In this document: positions 8,127-15,576 of the stretch, one piece after another
How the letters are laid out: every line of letters begins with the position of its first letter
Numbering within the stretch: the first letter of the stretch is position 1
Assembly: GCF_002234595.1 (NCBI RefSeq)
Contig: NZ_NMUL01000009.1
Coordinates: forward strand, 62,001 to 126,000
Source of the DNA: Amycolatopsis vastitatis
Lineage (GTDB): Bacteria; Actinomycetota; Actinomycetes; Mycobacteriales; Pseudonocardiaceae
Reading direction: 5' to 3'
DNA length: 64,000 bases
Notes under the pieces: model-generated
Told to the model about the DNA's origin: nothing
The model's database searches: none
What the model saw: the letters and a program-made list of their open reading frames with translations, nothing else
Translations under genes and position numbers: made by a program

Positions 8127-8779
8127 GCGGCGACCGGACCCGCTACCTCGATCTCGCCGCGAGCTGCTACGAACGCGCCGGGCTCTTCGGCGACGCCGCG
8201 CGCTGCCGCGAGGAGGCGGGCACGCTGCTCGCCGCGGCACCGCTGTACGTCCGGGCGGGCGACCCGGCCCGCGCCGCCGGGTGCTACGAGCGGGCCCGCC
8301 ACCCGGCCGAAGCGGCGGACCTGCTGCTGCGGCTGGGCCGGGCCGAAGAGGCCGCGGGCTGCTGGGAACGGGCAGGCGAGGGGGTCACCGCCGCGTGGCT
8401 GCTGCTGGTGCACACGCGCCGGTTCCGGCACGCCCGCTGGCTGCTCGACGGCACCGGCGAACGCGGCCCGCGCCACGAGCTGGCGCTCGCGCTCGCCGAA
8501 GTCCGTGAAGGCGCCGGGGAGGCGCGGCTGGAACAGGTCGTCGAGCAGCTGGCCACCGGCGATGCGCTGCGGTCGGACACCGCGGCGCGGCGGGCCGAGC
8601 TGCGCGACCGCGCGGTCGCCGCCGCCGACCTGGCCGGCCGGCGCGACCTCGCGGCCACCGTGTTCGCGGCCGCCTACGGGATCGACGGCGACAGCGTCCT
8701 GCCCGCCTGGCGGGCGTGGGCCGAGGAGGCGATGGGCGGCACGCTCGGACTGCCCGGGGAACAGGGGAGTGCGGCGTGA
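8123..8779 (+). CDS. Helical-repeat (TPR/SNAP-like) protein
   Basis: A 218-aa protein made of short helical hairpins: YLDLAASCYERAGLFGDAAR, then AAPLYVRAGDPARAAGCYER, AAGCWERAGEGVTAAW and further degenerate copies at about 20-residue spacing. This is typical of TPR or alpha-SNAP-like scaffolds that bind partner proteins. A related element occurs at the C-terminus of the next protein (LLRAADRLEHAGKLSAAAAK), suggesting the two pack together or share a partner. ATGA overlap upstream and GTGA overlap downstream put it inside one translational unit. Confidence 0.72.
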   Translation: MSGDRTRYLDLAASCYERAGLFGDAARCREEAGTLLAAAPLYVRAGDPARAAGCYERARHPAEAADLLLRLGRAEEAAGCWERAGEGVTAAWLLLVHTRRFRHARWLLDGTGERGPRHELALALAEVREGAGEARLEQVVEQLATGDALRSDTAARRAELRDRAVAAADLAGRRDLAATVFAAAYGIDGDSVLPAWRAWAEEAMGGTLGLPGEQGSAA

Positions 8780-10332
8780 AATGGCCGTTCGGGAACGGCC
8801 GCCGCGAGCCCGACCCGCGGCTCCCGCTGCCGTTGCCGCGCCCGGCCGCGCCCCAGCAGCCGTCGTTCGACATCCGCCCGCTGGCGCCGCCGGCCGCCCC
8901 GGTCCCGCCGGCCTACCCGGTGGCCCCGGCGGCGGGCGGGGAGAGCGTCGGGATCCGGTTCACCGCACCGGCCCGAGCCTTCGACTTCCTCGCCGTGTTC
9001 GGTGTCGAGGGCGGGCCCGAGTACCTCCGCGATCCCCGTGACGGCGCCGCGTGGGCGTTCACCGAGGACCCGGCCGAGGCCGTGCTCGAGCTCGCGCGCG
9101 CCCTCGGCGGCGAAGTGGTCCACGGGATCCCCGACGGCGCACTCGACTGGCCCCTGATCGCCCCCGCCGAACTCGCCGCGGGCCTGGCCACCACGGCCAC
9201 CCCGGCGGTGCCCGCCGAGGCCGACGTCGTCACCGGCGGCACCCTCGCGGCCGCGTTCGTCCGGCACTGCCTCGCCGCGGAGATCCCGGTGACACTCACC
9301 GCCGTCCAGCTCACCACCTCCGGCCATGAACGCGCCGGGGTGCTGCTGCACCTGGGCGCCCCGGGCCCGGCCCGGCTGCCTGGCCCGCTGCTGCGGCTGC
9401 TGGCCGGGCAGCCGGGGACCACTGTCTGCCGCGCGCCGCACCCGGCGCTGCTCGTCGACTACCGGAGCGTGCTGGAACTGCCGGCCGCGGAGCTGGCCGT
9501 CGCGATCCCGCCCGGGGAGCGCTGGCTGATCGCCGACGGCGTGACCTGGGTGGTGACCGAGCTCGGCCGGGCGACGACGCCTTCGCTCGTCCTGGACACT
9601 CCGCCCGCCCCGCCGCCCGAGTCCGACGTCCTCGACCCCGCCCGGCTCGACGCGGCCCTGCGCGTCGACGTCGCACTGGTGCCGTGCGGGACCGGCACCG
9701 GGGAGGTCCACGCGACTCTGATCGACCACGCGGACCTGGGCGCGCTGTGCGGCTACCTGGCGTTCGGCCCGCACGACGACGCGCTGCACCTGATGCCGGG
9801 CGCGGGCCGGAGCCTGCTCGTCGAGCCCGGCGGGCTGAGCAGGGCGGTGCCCTTCGGTGTCGGGCTCACCCGGCTCGGTTCCGACGGCCTGTACGTCGAA
9901 GCGGGCTGCAGCCTGCGGCCGACGCCGCCCCGCACCGCACTGGTCCGGCACTACGGCCTGGCGGAAGACACCGTCGTCGCCGTCACCCGGGAGGGTGTCT
10001 TCCGGTTCTCCACCGACCACCTGGTGCCGGCGTGGACGCTCTGGCTCGGCGAGCCGCCGGAGGTCCGCGCCGGCCTCGACGAACGTGGCCGCACCCTGCT
10101 GCGCCGCCTGGACGAGGCGGTGCCGGACCGCATCGCGCGCACCGGCCCGGCGCGCGCACCCGAAACCGGCGCGCCGGCGGACGACCCGGGGGCGCGGGCG
10201 GGGTTGCTGCGCGCGGCGGACCGGCTGGAGCACGCGGGAAAACTGAGCGCGGCGGCCGCGAAACTGGAGCAGGCGGGGGAGTTCTACCGGGCGGGCCGGA
10301 TCTACGAGCGCATCGCGCGTGAGCGGTCATGA
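8776..10332 (+). CDS. bpX-like ternary-system protein with C-terminal helical repeat
   Basis: The GTG at 8776 overlaps the previous stop (GTGA) and gives 518 aa. A Pro-rich N-terminus (10-55) precedes a large mixed domain; near residues 400-420 is FSTDHLVPAWTLWLGEPP, which resembles the bpX-type components found beside MoxR, vWA and beta-propeller proteins. The last 50 residues are helical hairpins like the preceding gene product (AAKLEQAGEFYRAGRIYER). No enzyme motif is seen. The bpX assignment is from pattern memory and is moderate. It ends in ATGA, coupled to the beta-propeller gene. Confidence 0.65.
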   Translation: MKWPFGNGRREPDPRLPLPLPRPAAPQQPSFDIRPLAPPAAPVPPAYPVAPAAGGESVGIRFTAPARAFDFLAVFGVEGGPEYLRDPRDGAAWAFTEDPAEAVLELARALGGEVVHGIPDGALDWPLIAPAELAAGLATTATPAVPAEADVVTGGTLAAAFVRHCLAAEIPVTLTAVQLTTSGHERAGVLLHLGAPGPARLPGPLLRLLAGQPGTTVCRAPHPALLVDYRSVLELPAAELAVAIPPGERWLIADGVTWVVTELGRATTPSLVLDTPPAPPPESDVLDPARLDAALRVDVALVPCGTGTGEVHATLIDHADLGALCGYLAFGPHDDALHLMPGAGRSLLVEPGGLSRAVPFGVGLTRLGSDGLYVEAGCSLRPTPPRTALVRHYGLAEDTVVAVTREGVFRFSTDHLVPAWTLWLGEPPEVRAGLDERGRTLLRRLDEAVPDRIARTGPARAPETGAPADDPGARAGLLRAADRLEHAGKLSAAAAKLEQAGEFYRAGRIYERIARERS

Positions 10333-13300
10333 CGCCGATCGCGACGCTGACCGGCCGTACGCGGACCGGCCCGGCCCGCTGCGCGGCGCTGTCCCCGGAC
10401 GGCGGCGCGGTGCTGGTCGTGCGCGCCGGCGGCGTCACCCTGCTGAGCCCCAGCGGCGCCCCGGTGTGGTCGAGCCCCCTCGACGTCCCCGGCGAGGACG
10501 ACGTCGCGGTCGCGTGGTCGGCGACGCGGCCGGAGCTGTTCGTGCTCGCCGGACGGCGGCTGTCCGGCTTCCACCCGGAAACCGGGGCGCCGCTGCCGCC
10601 ACCGGCGGCCCTGGACGGCGTCACCGACCTGACCGCCGTCGCGTTCGACGCCACCGGGGTGCGGCTCGCGACGGGCACGCATTCGGGCGCCGTCGCCGTC
10701 ACCGACCGGGGCGACGGCACGACCCTTCAGCTCCCCGTCGGCGGCCGGGTGCGGGCGCTGGCGTGGGGCCCGCGCGATCCGGAACTCTGCGTCGCGGTGG
10801 AGCGCAACCTCCAGTTCTGGAGCCTCGGCACCGGCTCGCTGCTCTACAGCGTGCCGTTCCAGGGGATCATCGGCGTGACGGGGCTGGCCTGGTCACCGGA
10901 CGGCGTCCTGCTGGCCGTCGCCGGCGCGGCCGACGTGTTCACCGTGGACGTCCGCGGCCGCCGCGGCCTGGACCTGTTGCGCGTCGACGGCCGCCCGGGC
11001 CGCCCGGTGACGCTGGCCTTCAGCCGCTCCGGCACCCACCTGCTCGTCGGGTTCACCGAAGCCGTCGTGATCGTGGACCGGCAGCTGCGGCAGGCGGGCA
11101 CGCTGCCGGTGCGGCTGGCCGAGCCCGGCGACCTGCACGTCGGCGCCACCGGGGCGCTGCTCGGCCGGGAGAACGCGGAACTGGTGGCCTGCTGGCGGCT
11201 GCCGGACACCGAGGACGCCCCCGCCGCCGACCGGGACGGCACGGCGATCCGGCACTGGGCGCGGCGTGCGGCTCGCTCGGTCGGGCGCGACCACGGCGCG
11301 GGCGGCGCCGCGGTGCTCGCCGTCCGCGTCCGCACCCTGGTCACCGACGGGCCGGGCCGGTGGGGCCCCGGGTTCGGCTGGACGCCGCGGGGCGACGGCC
11401 GGTGCTACCAGGACGTCGGCGGCGCGCTGATCCGCACGGAGGCCGGGGGCGCGGTGCGGTGGCGGCGGCCGTTGCCGCGCCCGGGCGGGGCCCTTGACAT
11501 CGAACCGGCGGGCGGCGACGCGGAACCCCTGGCGGCACTGGGGTTCCGCAACGACGGGCCGGACGGCACCGTGCTCGTCGTCGACACCGACACCGGCGAA
11601 GTTACCGCGACCGTCCCAGGTGGACAGTCGCCCGCCTGGTCGCCGCGCGGGGACCGGCTCGCGGTCACCGCGCCCGGGCCGAGACCGGCCGCGGTGCACG
11701 TCCACCGCGTCGCCGACCTCGGCACGGACCGGCCGCCGGTGCGGCTGGCGGCCGCGGAAGGCGTCGGCCGGATCGCGTGGTCGCCCGACGGCACGCGGCT
11801 CGCGGCCGCGTCACGGGGCCGCGTCGTGCTCTGGGACGTCGAGCTCCGCCGGCGGGTCGCCGGGCCGCCGTCCGCGGGCGAGCGCACGGTGTTCGGGCCG
11901 GTCGCGTGGTCCCCCGACGGTAAGCGGCTGGCGGCGCTGTCGGTGGGGGAGCACGCCGAGCTCTTCTTGTGGGACACCGGAACCTGGCGGCTGCGGCGCG
12001 AGCCGTCCGCGCCGGGCGAGCCGGGGTGGGCGCCGGCACTGGCCTGGTCGCCGGACTCGGCCACGCTGGCGTACCCGTCGGCCGCGCCGGGCTCGGTGGA
12101 GCTCTACGACGTCGCGTCCGGGCGGATCGTGCGCAGCCTGCCGCCGCAGGAACGGAACGAGCACGTCTGGGCGATCCGCTGGTCGCCGGTGGCCGGCGAG
12201 CTGGTGACCACCTACCGCGGCGGGTGCGTCCGGCACTGGCGGCTGCTGGCCGGGGACCCGGACGCCCCGCCGCGGACGCCGTTCGACACCGACGTGCTGG
12301 CCCGGCTGGGCGTCACGGTCGCCGCGGCGGGCGCGGCGCTGCCGCTGTCGCGCCCCGCCGACGTCCTCGCGCTGCTGGCGGGCAAGGCCCCGCCGCCACT
12401 GGCCCGGCTGGCCGGCCACCCCGGAGTCCGGGCGCTGCAGGCGCTGCACTGGCCGGTCGACGGCCTGATCGGGGTGGTCACGCTGCTGGTCTGCGATCTC
12501 GGCGCGGACCCGGGTTTCCCGCTGCCGCCGGAAATCCGGCCGGCCGCGATGCTGAGCGCGCTCACCGAAGCGCTCGCCGCGCCACCGGTGCCCGCGGACC
12601 CGGACGCGGGCGACGCGGACGCGCTGTCGGCCATCTTCGACCGCGTCGACGACGACGTCCTGACGATCCTCACCCTGCTGGGCCCGGCCGCCGTCGCCGC
12701 CGAGCCGTTGCTGCCGGCCCAGCTGCGCGGGCTGCGCGGCGGCGGAGGATGGATTTTGTCGGCACCGCAACGGAAACTCATCGGGCTGCGGCTGTCCACC
12801 GCGGCGGCGCGGCAGGCGGAAGGCGGCGGGCTGGGCGAGCGGGCGGGCCTGGCCCGGCACGGTCCGATCACCGCGTTGCTGCCGACCCAGCTCGCGGTGC
12901 CGGAACTGCTCGGGCTGCGGGCGAGCCGGGGCGAGCTGCTGTTCCGCACCCGCCGCGGCGGCGTGCCGCCGACGTCCCGCACGACCGTCGTCGTCTTCGA
13001 CGACACCCCCGCCGCCTGTGGTCAGGTCGGCACCACGCTGCGCTCGGCGGCGCACGTCCTGGCCGGTGCGGTCCTCGGCGGTGGGCAGCGGTGCCTGCTC
13101 GTCCCGCTCGGCGAACCGGCCCTCGCCGTGCCGGTGCTGGAGTCCGCCGACCTCAGCCTGCTGTGGCTGGAATCGTCGCTGCGCCCCGGCGACGTCCCGG
13201 CCGCACTGGAGATCGCCGAGCGGGCCGCGGACGAGCACCCCGACGACCTCGGTGGGACGGCGCGGATCGTGGTGTTCACGCACGAGCACCGGAAGCTGCC

Positions 13301-13445
13301 GGACCGGGACCACTGGGTCGTGCGGGTGCGGTACCCGCACAGCGGGCCGGCGGTACCGGGAGCGCGGGTGGTGAGCCTCGTCTGCGGAGCCGGTCCGGAC
13401 GAGATCCGGACCGCGGTCGCCACCGTGCTGGGCGCGGCGCGGTGA
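10329..13445 (+). CDS. WD40-type beta-propeller fused to degenerate vWA domain
   Basis: A 1038-aa protein. Residues 1 to about 640 contain many WD40-like blades marked by AWSPDG repeats (LAWSPDGVLLAVAGA, IAWSPDGTRLAAAS, VAWSPDGKRLAAL, LAWSPDSATLAYPS), probably one or two propellers. A helical region follows (about 650-880). The last 155 residues look like a von Willebrand A fold: TTVVVFDD (D891, D892) replaces the usual DxSxS MIDAS strand, and IVVFTHEH is a later strand. The MIDAS is incomplete, so metal binding is doubtful. It is the last gene of the cluster and supplies the propeller and vWA partners expected for the MoxR ATPase. It converges on the AmrS operon with a 7-base gap. Confidence 0.82.
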   Translation: MTPIATLTGRTRTGPARCAALSPDGGAVLVVRAGGVTLLSPSGAPVWSSPLDVPGEDDVAVAWSATRPELFVLAGRRLSGFHPETGAPLPPPAALDGVTDLTAVAFDATGVRLATGTHSGAVAVTDRGDGTTLQLPVGGRVRALAWGPRDPELCVAVERNLQFWSLGTGSLLYSVPFQGIIGVTGLAWSPDGVLLAVAGAADVFTVDVRGRRGLDLLRVDGRPGRPVTLAFSRSGTHLLVGFTEAVVIVDRQLRQAGTLPVRLAEPGDLHVGATGALLGRENAELVACWRLPDTEDAPAADRDGTAIRHWARRAARSVGRDHGAGGAAVLAVRVRTLVTDGPGRWGPGFGWTPRGDGRCYQDVGGALIRTEAGGAVRWRRPLPRPGGALDIEPAGGDAEPLAALGFRNDGPDGTVLVVDTDTGEVTATVPGGQSPAWSPRGDRLAVTAPGPRPAAVHVHRVADLGTDRPPVRLAAAEGVGRIAWSPDGTRLAAASRGRVVLWDVELRRRVAGPPSAGERTVFGPVAWSPDGKRLAALSVGEHAELFLWDTGTWRLRREPSAPGEPGWAPALAWSPDSATLAYPSAAPGSVELYDVASGRIVRSLPPQERNEHVWAIRWSPVAGELVTTYRGGCVRHWRLLAGDPDAPPRTPFDTDVLARLGVTVAAAGAALPLSRPADVLALLAGKAPPPLARLAGHPGVRALQALHWPVDGLIGVVTLLVCDLGADPGFPLPPEIRPAAMLSALTEALAAPPVPADPDAGDADALSAIFDRVDDDVLTILTLLGPAAVAAEPLLPAQLRGLRGGGGWILSAPQRKLIGLRLSTAAARQAEGGGLGERAGLARHGPITALLPTQLAVPELLGLRASRGELLFRTRRGGVPPTSRTTVVVFDDTPAACGQVGTTLRSAAHVLAGAVLGGGQRCLLVPLGEPALAVPVLESADLSLLWLESSLRPGDVPAALEIAERAADEHPDDLGGTARIVVFTHEHRKLPDRDHWVVRVRYPHSGPAVPGARVVSLVCGAGPDEIRTAVATVLGAAR

Positions 13446-13452
13446 CCGGGCC

Positions 13453-13662
13453 TCAGCCGCAGAGCATCTGCTGGATCACCTCGGGACCGAGCGCCGCCAG
13501 CAGCTGCTCGACGACTTCGGGGCGCAGGCCGTCGCCGAGGATCTCCACGCCGTTCTCCGTGCACGAGATCCGGACGCGCACCAGCTCGCCCTTCGGGTAC
13601 CGCTCGTACTCGACGGCGTCGATCAGGTCCGGCAGGTCCGGCACGAAGGAATGGTCGGTCAT
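13453..13662 (-). CDS. Small 69-aa protein coupled to AmrS
   Basis: A 69-aa acidic protein (MTDHSFVPDLPDLIDAVEYE...) whose ATG overlaps the upstream radical-SAM gene stop by four bases (ATGA at 13659-13662). A beta pair (LVRVRISCTENGVEILGDG) is followed by one helix ending in MLCG. No domain recognised. The overlap implies co-translation with the AmrS enzyme, so it may be a partner or substrate; this is inferred from position only. Confidence 0.7.
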   Translation of the reverse strand: MTDHSFVPDLPDLIDAVEYERYPKGELVRVRISCTENGVEILGDGLRPEVVEQLLAALGPEVIQQMLCG

Positions 13663-14762
13663 CGTCCCCTCACGGTTTCGCTGTGTTCTTGAGTGCGGCG
13701 GAGTTCTTGAGTGCGGCGGAGTCCGGCGGTTTCCCAGCGGCCGGCCACGGTGGTGCCGCAGGCGGGGCAGGCGCCCCCGGACAGCCGCGAGTGCACTTCG
13801 CCCCACACCGCCCGTTCGACGACCGCGGTGCCGCACGACGGGCAGCCGGTGGTCCGCCCGGCCTCACCGAGCGCCCGCTCGACGTAAACGTGCTTCAACC
13901 CCGCGTCCCGGCCGATCCGCACCGCTTCGGCCAGCGCTTCCGGCGCGGTCGGCTGGTCACCGCTGCGGCGGTAGGTCGGCGTGTACCGCAGCAGGTGCCA
14001 CGGGATGTCCGGGTCGACGGCGGCGATTTCCCGCGCGATCGCGGCGAGATCCGCGGAGGCCGAGCTGACCCCGGGGATCAGCGGCGTGCTGACCTCCGCC
14101 CACACACCGAGCTCCCGGAACAACCCGAGCGCGGCGAACACCGGCCGCACCGGCGCCCCGGTCAGCTCCCGGTGCCGCGCGTCGTCACTGCCCTTGACGT
14201 CGATGTTCACCGCGGCCAGCACCGGCGCGACGAGCCGGACCGCCTCTTCGGTGAGATACCCGTTGCTCTTCCACACGACGTCGACCCCGAGCGGCGCACC
14301 CGCTTCGGCGACGGCGAGCGTGAGCTCCAGCGCCAGCGACGGCTCGGTGTAGGAAAAAGCGACGGCGGCACCGGCAGCCGCCGCTTCCCGGGCCAGCTCA
14401 CCCGCGTCGACCGGTTCGGCATGCCATTCGGCCTGCTCGTCCCGCCCGAATTGGGAAAGGCGGAAGTTGATGCAGTAGTCGCACCGGAAACTGCACCCGG
14501 GTGCCGCGACGGTGAGGGTTTCACTGCCCGGCCGGAAATGGTAAAAAGGTTTCCGCTCGATCACGTCGCGGTGCCGGACCGACGTGGCGAACGTCGCGGT
14601 CTCACCACCGTCCCCGCTGCGGCGTCGCACCTTGCAGGCCCCGACCTGGCCATCGGCGAGCGCGCAGCCGATCGGGCAGAGCGTGCATTTCAGCCGTGAC
14701 CCCGACGGTTCGAACAACAGCGCAGGTCGCCAGTCCACGTCGAACCTTTCCCCAGCGGGCAT
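13659..14762 (-). CDS. amrS: AmmeMemoRadiSam-type radical SAM enzyme (AmrS)
   Basis: A 367-aa protein. The N-terminus has a Cys cluster (CTLCPIGC...GAC), typical of this family, then the radical-SAM 4Fe-4S motif CSFRCDYC (CxxxCxxC). Later blocks FSYTEPSLALE, VWKSNGYLT, NIDVKG and PWHLLRYTPTYR match AmrS/pyruvate-formate-lyase-activase-like proteins. Two CPxCG pairs near the C-terminus form a likely zinc ribbon. AmrS proteins usually lie beside Memo and AMMECR1 genes; neither is visible here. The reaction is not known to me. The C-terminus has a duplicated LRRTQE hexapeptide encoded by an 18-bp tandem duplication. The 69-aa partner is coupled downstream. Confidence 0.85.
   Translation of the reverse strand: MPAGERFDVDWRPALLFEPSGSRLKCTLCPIGCALADGQVGACKVRRRSGDGGETATFATSVRHRDVIERKPFYHFRPGSETLTVAAPGCSFRCDYCINFRLSQFGRDEQAEWHAEPVDAGELAREAAAAGAAVAFSYTEPSLALELTLAVAEAGAPLGVDVVWKSNGYLTEEAVRLVAPVLAAVNIDVKGSDDARHRELTGAPVRPVFAALGLFRELGVWAEVSTPLIPGVSSASADLAAIAREIAAVDPDIPWHLLRYTPTYRRSGDQPTAPEALAEAVRIGRDAGLKHVYVERALGEAGRTTGCPSCGTAVVERAVWGEVHSRLSGGACPACGTTVAGRWETAGLRRTQELRRTQEHSETVRGR
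13686..13721. repeat. Perfect 18-bp tandem duplication inside amrS
   Basis: The unit TTCTTGAGTGCGGCGGAG occurs twice head to tail and, being 18 bp, keeps frame, duplicating LRRTQE at the AmrS C-terminus. It is a possible slippage-variable site outside the catalytic domain. Confidence 0.9.
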
Positions 14763-14805
14763 TCCGGAAAATCATGGTATCGCGATTTTCCCGAATCCGG
14801 CGGAT

Positions 14806-15084
14806 TCACCGCGGCCAGGGCGACGGCTTGTCCCGCAGTTCATCGGCGAAGATCGAGTCGACCCGCGAGTTCGCCTGCCGCAGCAGCCGCGCCCCCGCCC
14901 GGACCGCGAAGGCGAGCCCGAAGGCGAAAAGCAGGGCCAGGCCGATGGCCGCGGAGTTCGCCACGAGCGCCTCCCGGTACTGGTGCGCGAGGTAGCCCAG
15001 GGCGGCCCCGGCGATCAGAGCGTCGAGCAGCGCCAACCCGATCGCCCGGCAGCGGGGCGGCGTGGTCCGCGATGACGAGGCCAT
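14806..15084 (-). CDS. Small membrane protein
   Basis: A 92-aa protein with two hydrophobic segments (AIGLALLDALIAGAALGYLA, about 14-33, and AAIGLALLFAFGLAFAV, about 45-61) separated by a short polar turn, and a charged C-terminal tail. No family recognised. It is likely a two-helix inner membrane protein. Transcribed alone, with a 43-base gap to amrS on the same strand; co-transcription with amrS is possible. Confidence 0.6.
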   Translation of the reverse strand: MASSSRTTPPRCRAIGLALLDALIAGAALGYLAHQYREALVANSAAIGLALLFAFGLAFAVRAGARLLRQANSRVDSIFADELRDKPSPWPR

Positions 15085-15267
15085 GGCCCTCCCGCCGTTC
15101 CGTTCAGCGGTGACGCCCTTGCAAGGTAGACGAGCGTGCGCCGCTTGGCGGCCACTTCAACCTGTTTGGCCTACCGGATCTGCCCGGATGGCCGCTGTGA
15201 TAACTTGGAGCGAACTGAGTCTTCTGTGCGGAAGCAAACCCCGTGCCGCCTGCGCGCCGGGGCCCAG

Positions 15268-15341
15268 GGGGCGGTAGCTCAGTTGGTTAGAGCAGGGGAC
15301 TCATAATCCCTTGGCCGCGGGTTCGAGCCCCGCCCGCCCCA
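15268..15341 (+). tRNA. tRNA with CAT anticodon (Met or Ile2)
   Basis: A complete cloverleaf can be drawn: acceptor GGGGCGG with CCGCCCC, D arm GCTCAGTTGGTTAGAGC, anticodon stem GGGA/TCCC with loop CTCATAA (anticodon CAT), T arm GCGGG-TTCGAGC-CCCGC and discriminator A. CCA is not encoded. A CAT anticodon can be elongator Met, or Ile2 once lysidine-modified; the region after the anticodon stem (TTGGCCGC) resembles E. coli ileX more than metT, so Ile2 is a real possibility. Confidence 0.93.
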
Positions 15342-15409
15342 CTCGATCGAGGTCGGCGAAGTGTGCCCGCGGAACGCGCGTGCCTTGCCTCGATCATCGT
15401 CATCGCCTC

Positions 15410-15458
15410 TGGGGGCCCAGCCCCCAGACCCCGGCCGGGGGCGAGCCCCCGGACCCCC
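15410..15458. repeat. C/G-run intergenic repeat, copy 1
   Basis: G5 and C5 blocks alternate to form two small dyads (GGGGGCCCAGCCCCC and GGGGGCGAGCCCCC) ending in GGACCCCC. The layout matches the copy at 51971-52023 closely and the one at 22509-22555 more loosely. It sits 69 bases after the tRNA. The rest of 15342-15576 holds no gene; only the AGGAGG ribosome site of the next gene stands out. Confidence 0.7.
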
Positions 15459-15576
15459 ATCCCGTTGGTCGCCTTCGGTTCGGACGTTGCGGTTGGGCTT
15501 CTGCCGGGCTTTGTATGTCCCGTGTACGGGGTGGGGACAGGGTTGCTCGTCATACATCCGATCCAGGAGGCGAGTC

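Noticed and set aside
15361-15576. N-terminal extension of the Tat-exported protein
   Set aside because: The open frame covers the C/G-run repeat; the GTG at 15577 has AGGAGG upstream and begins a normal Tat signal.
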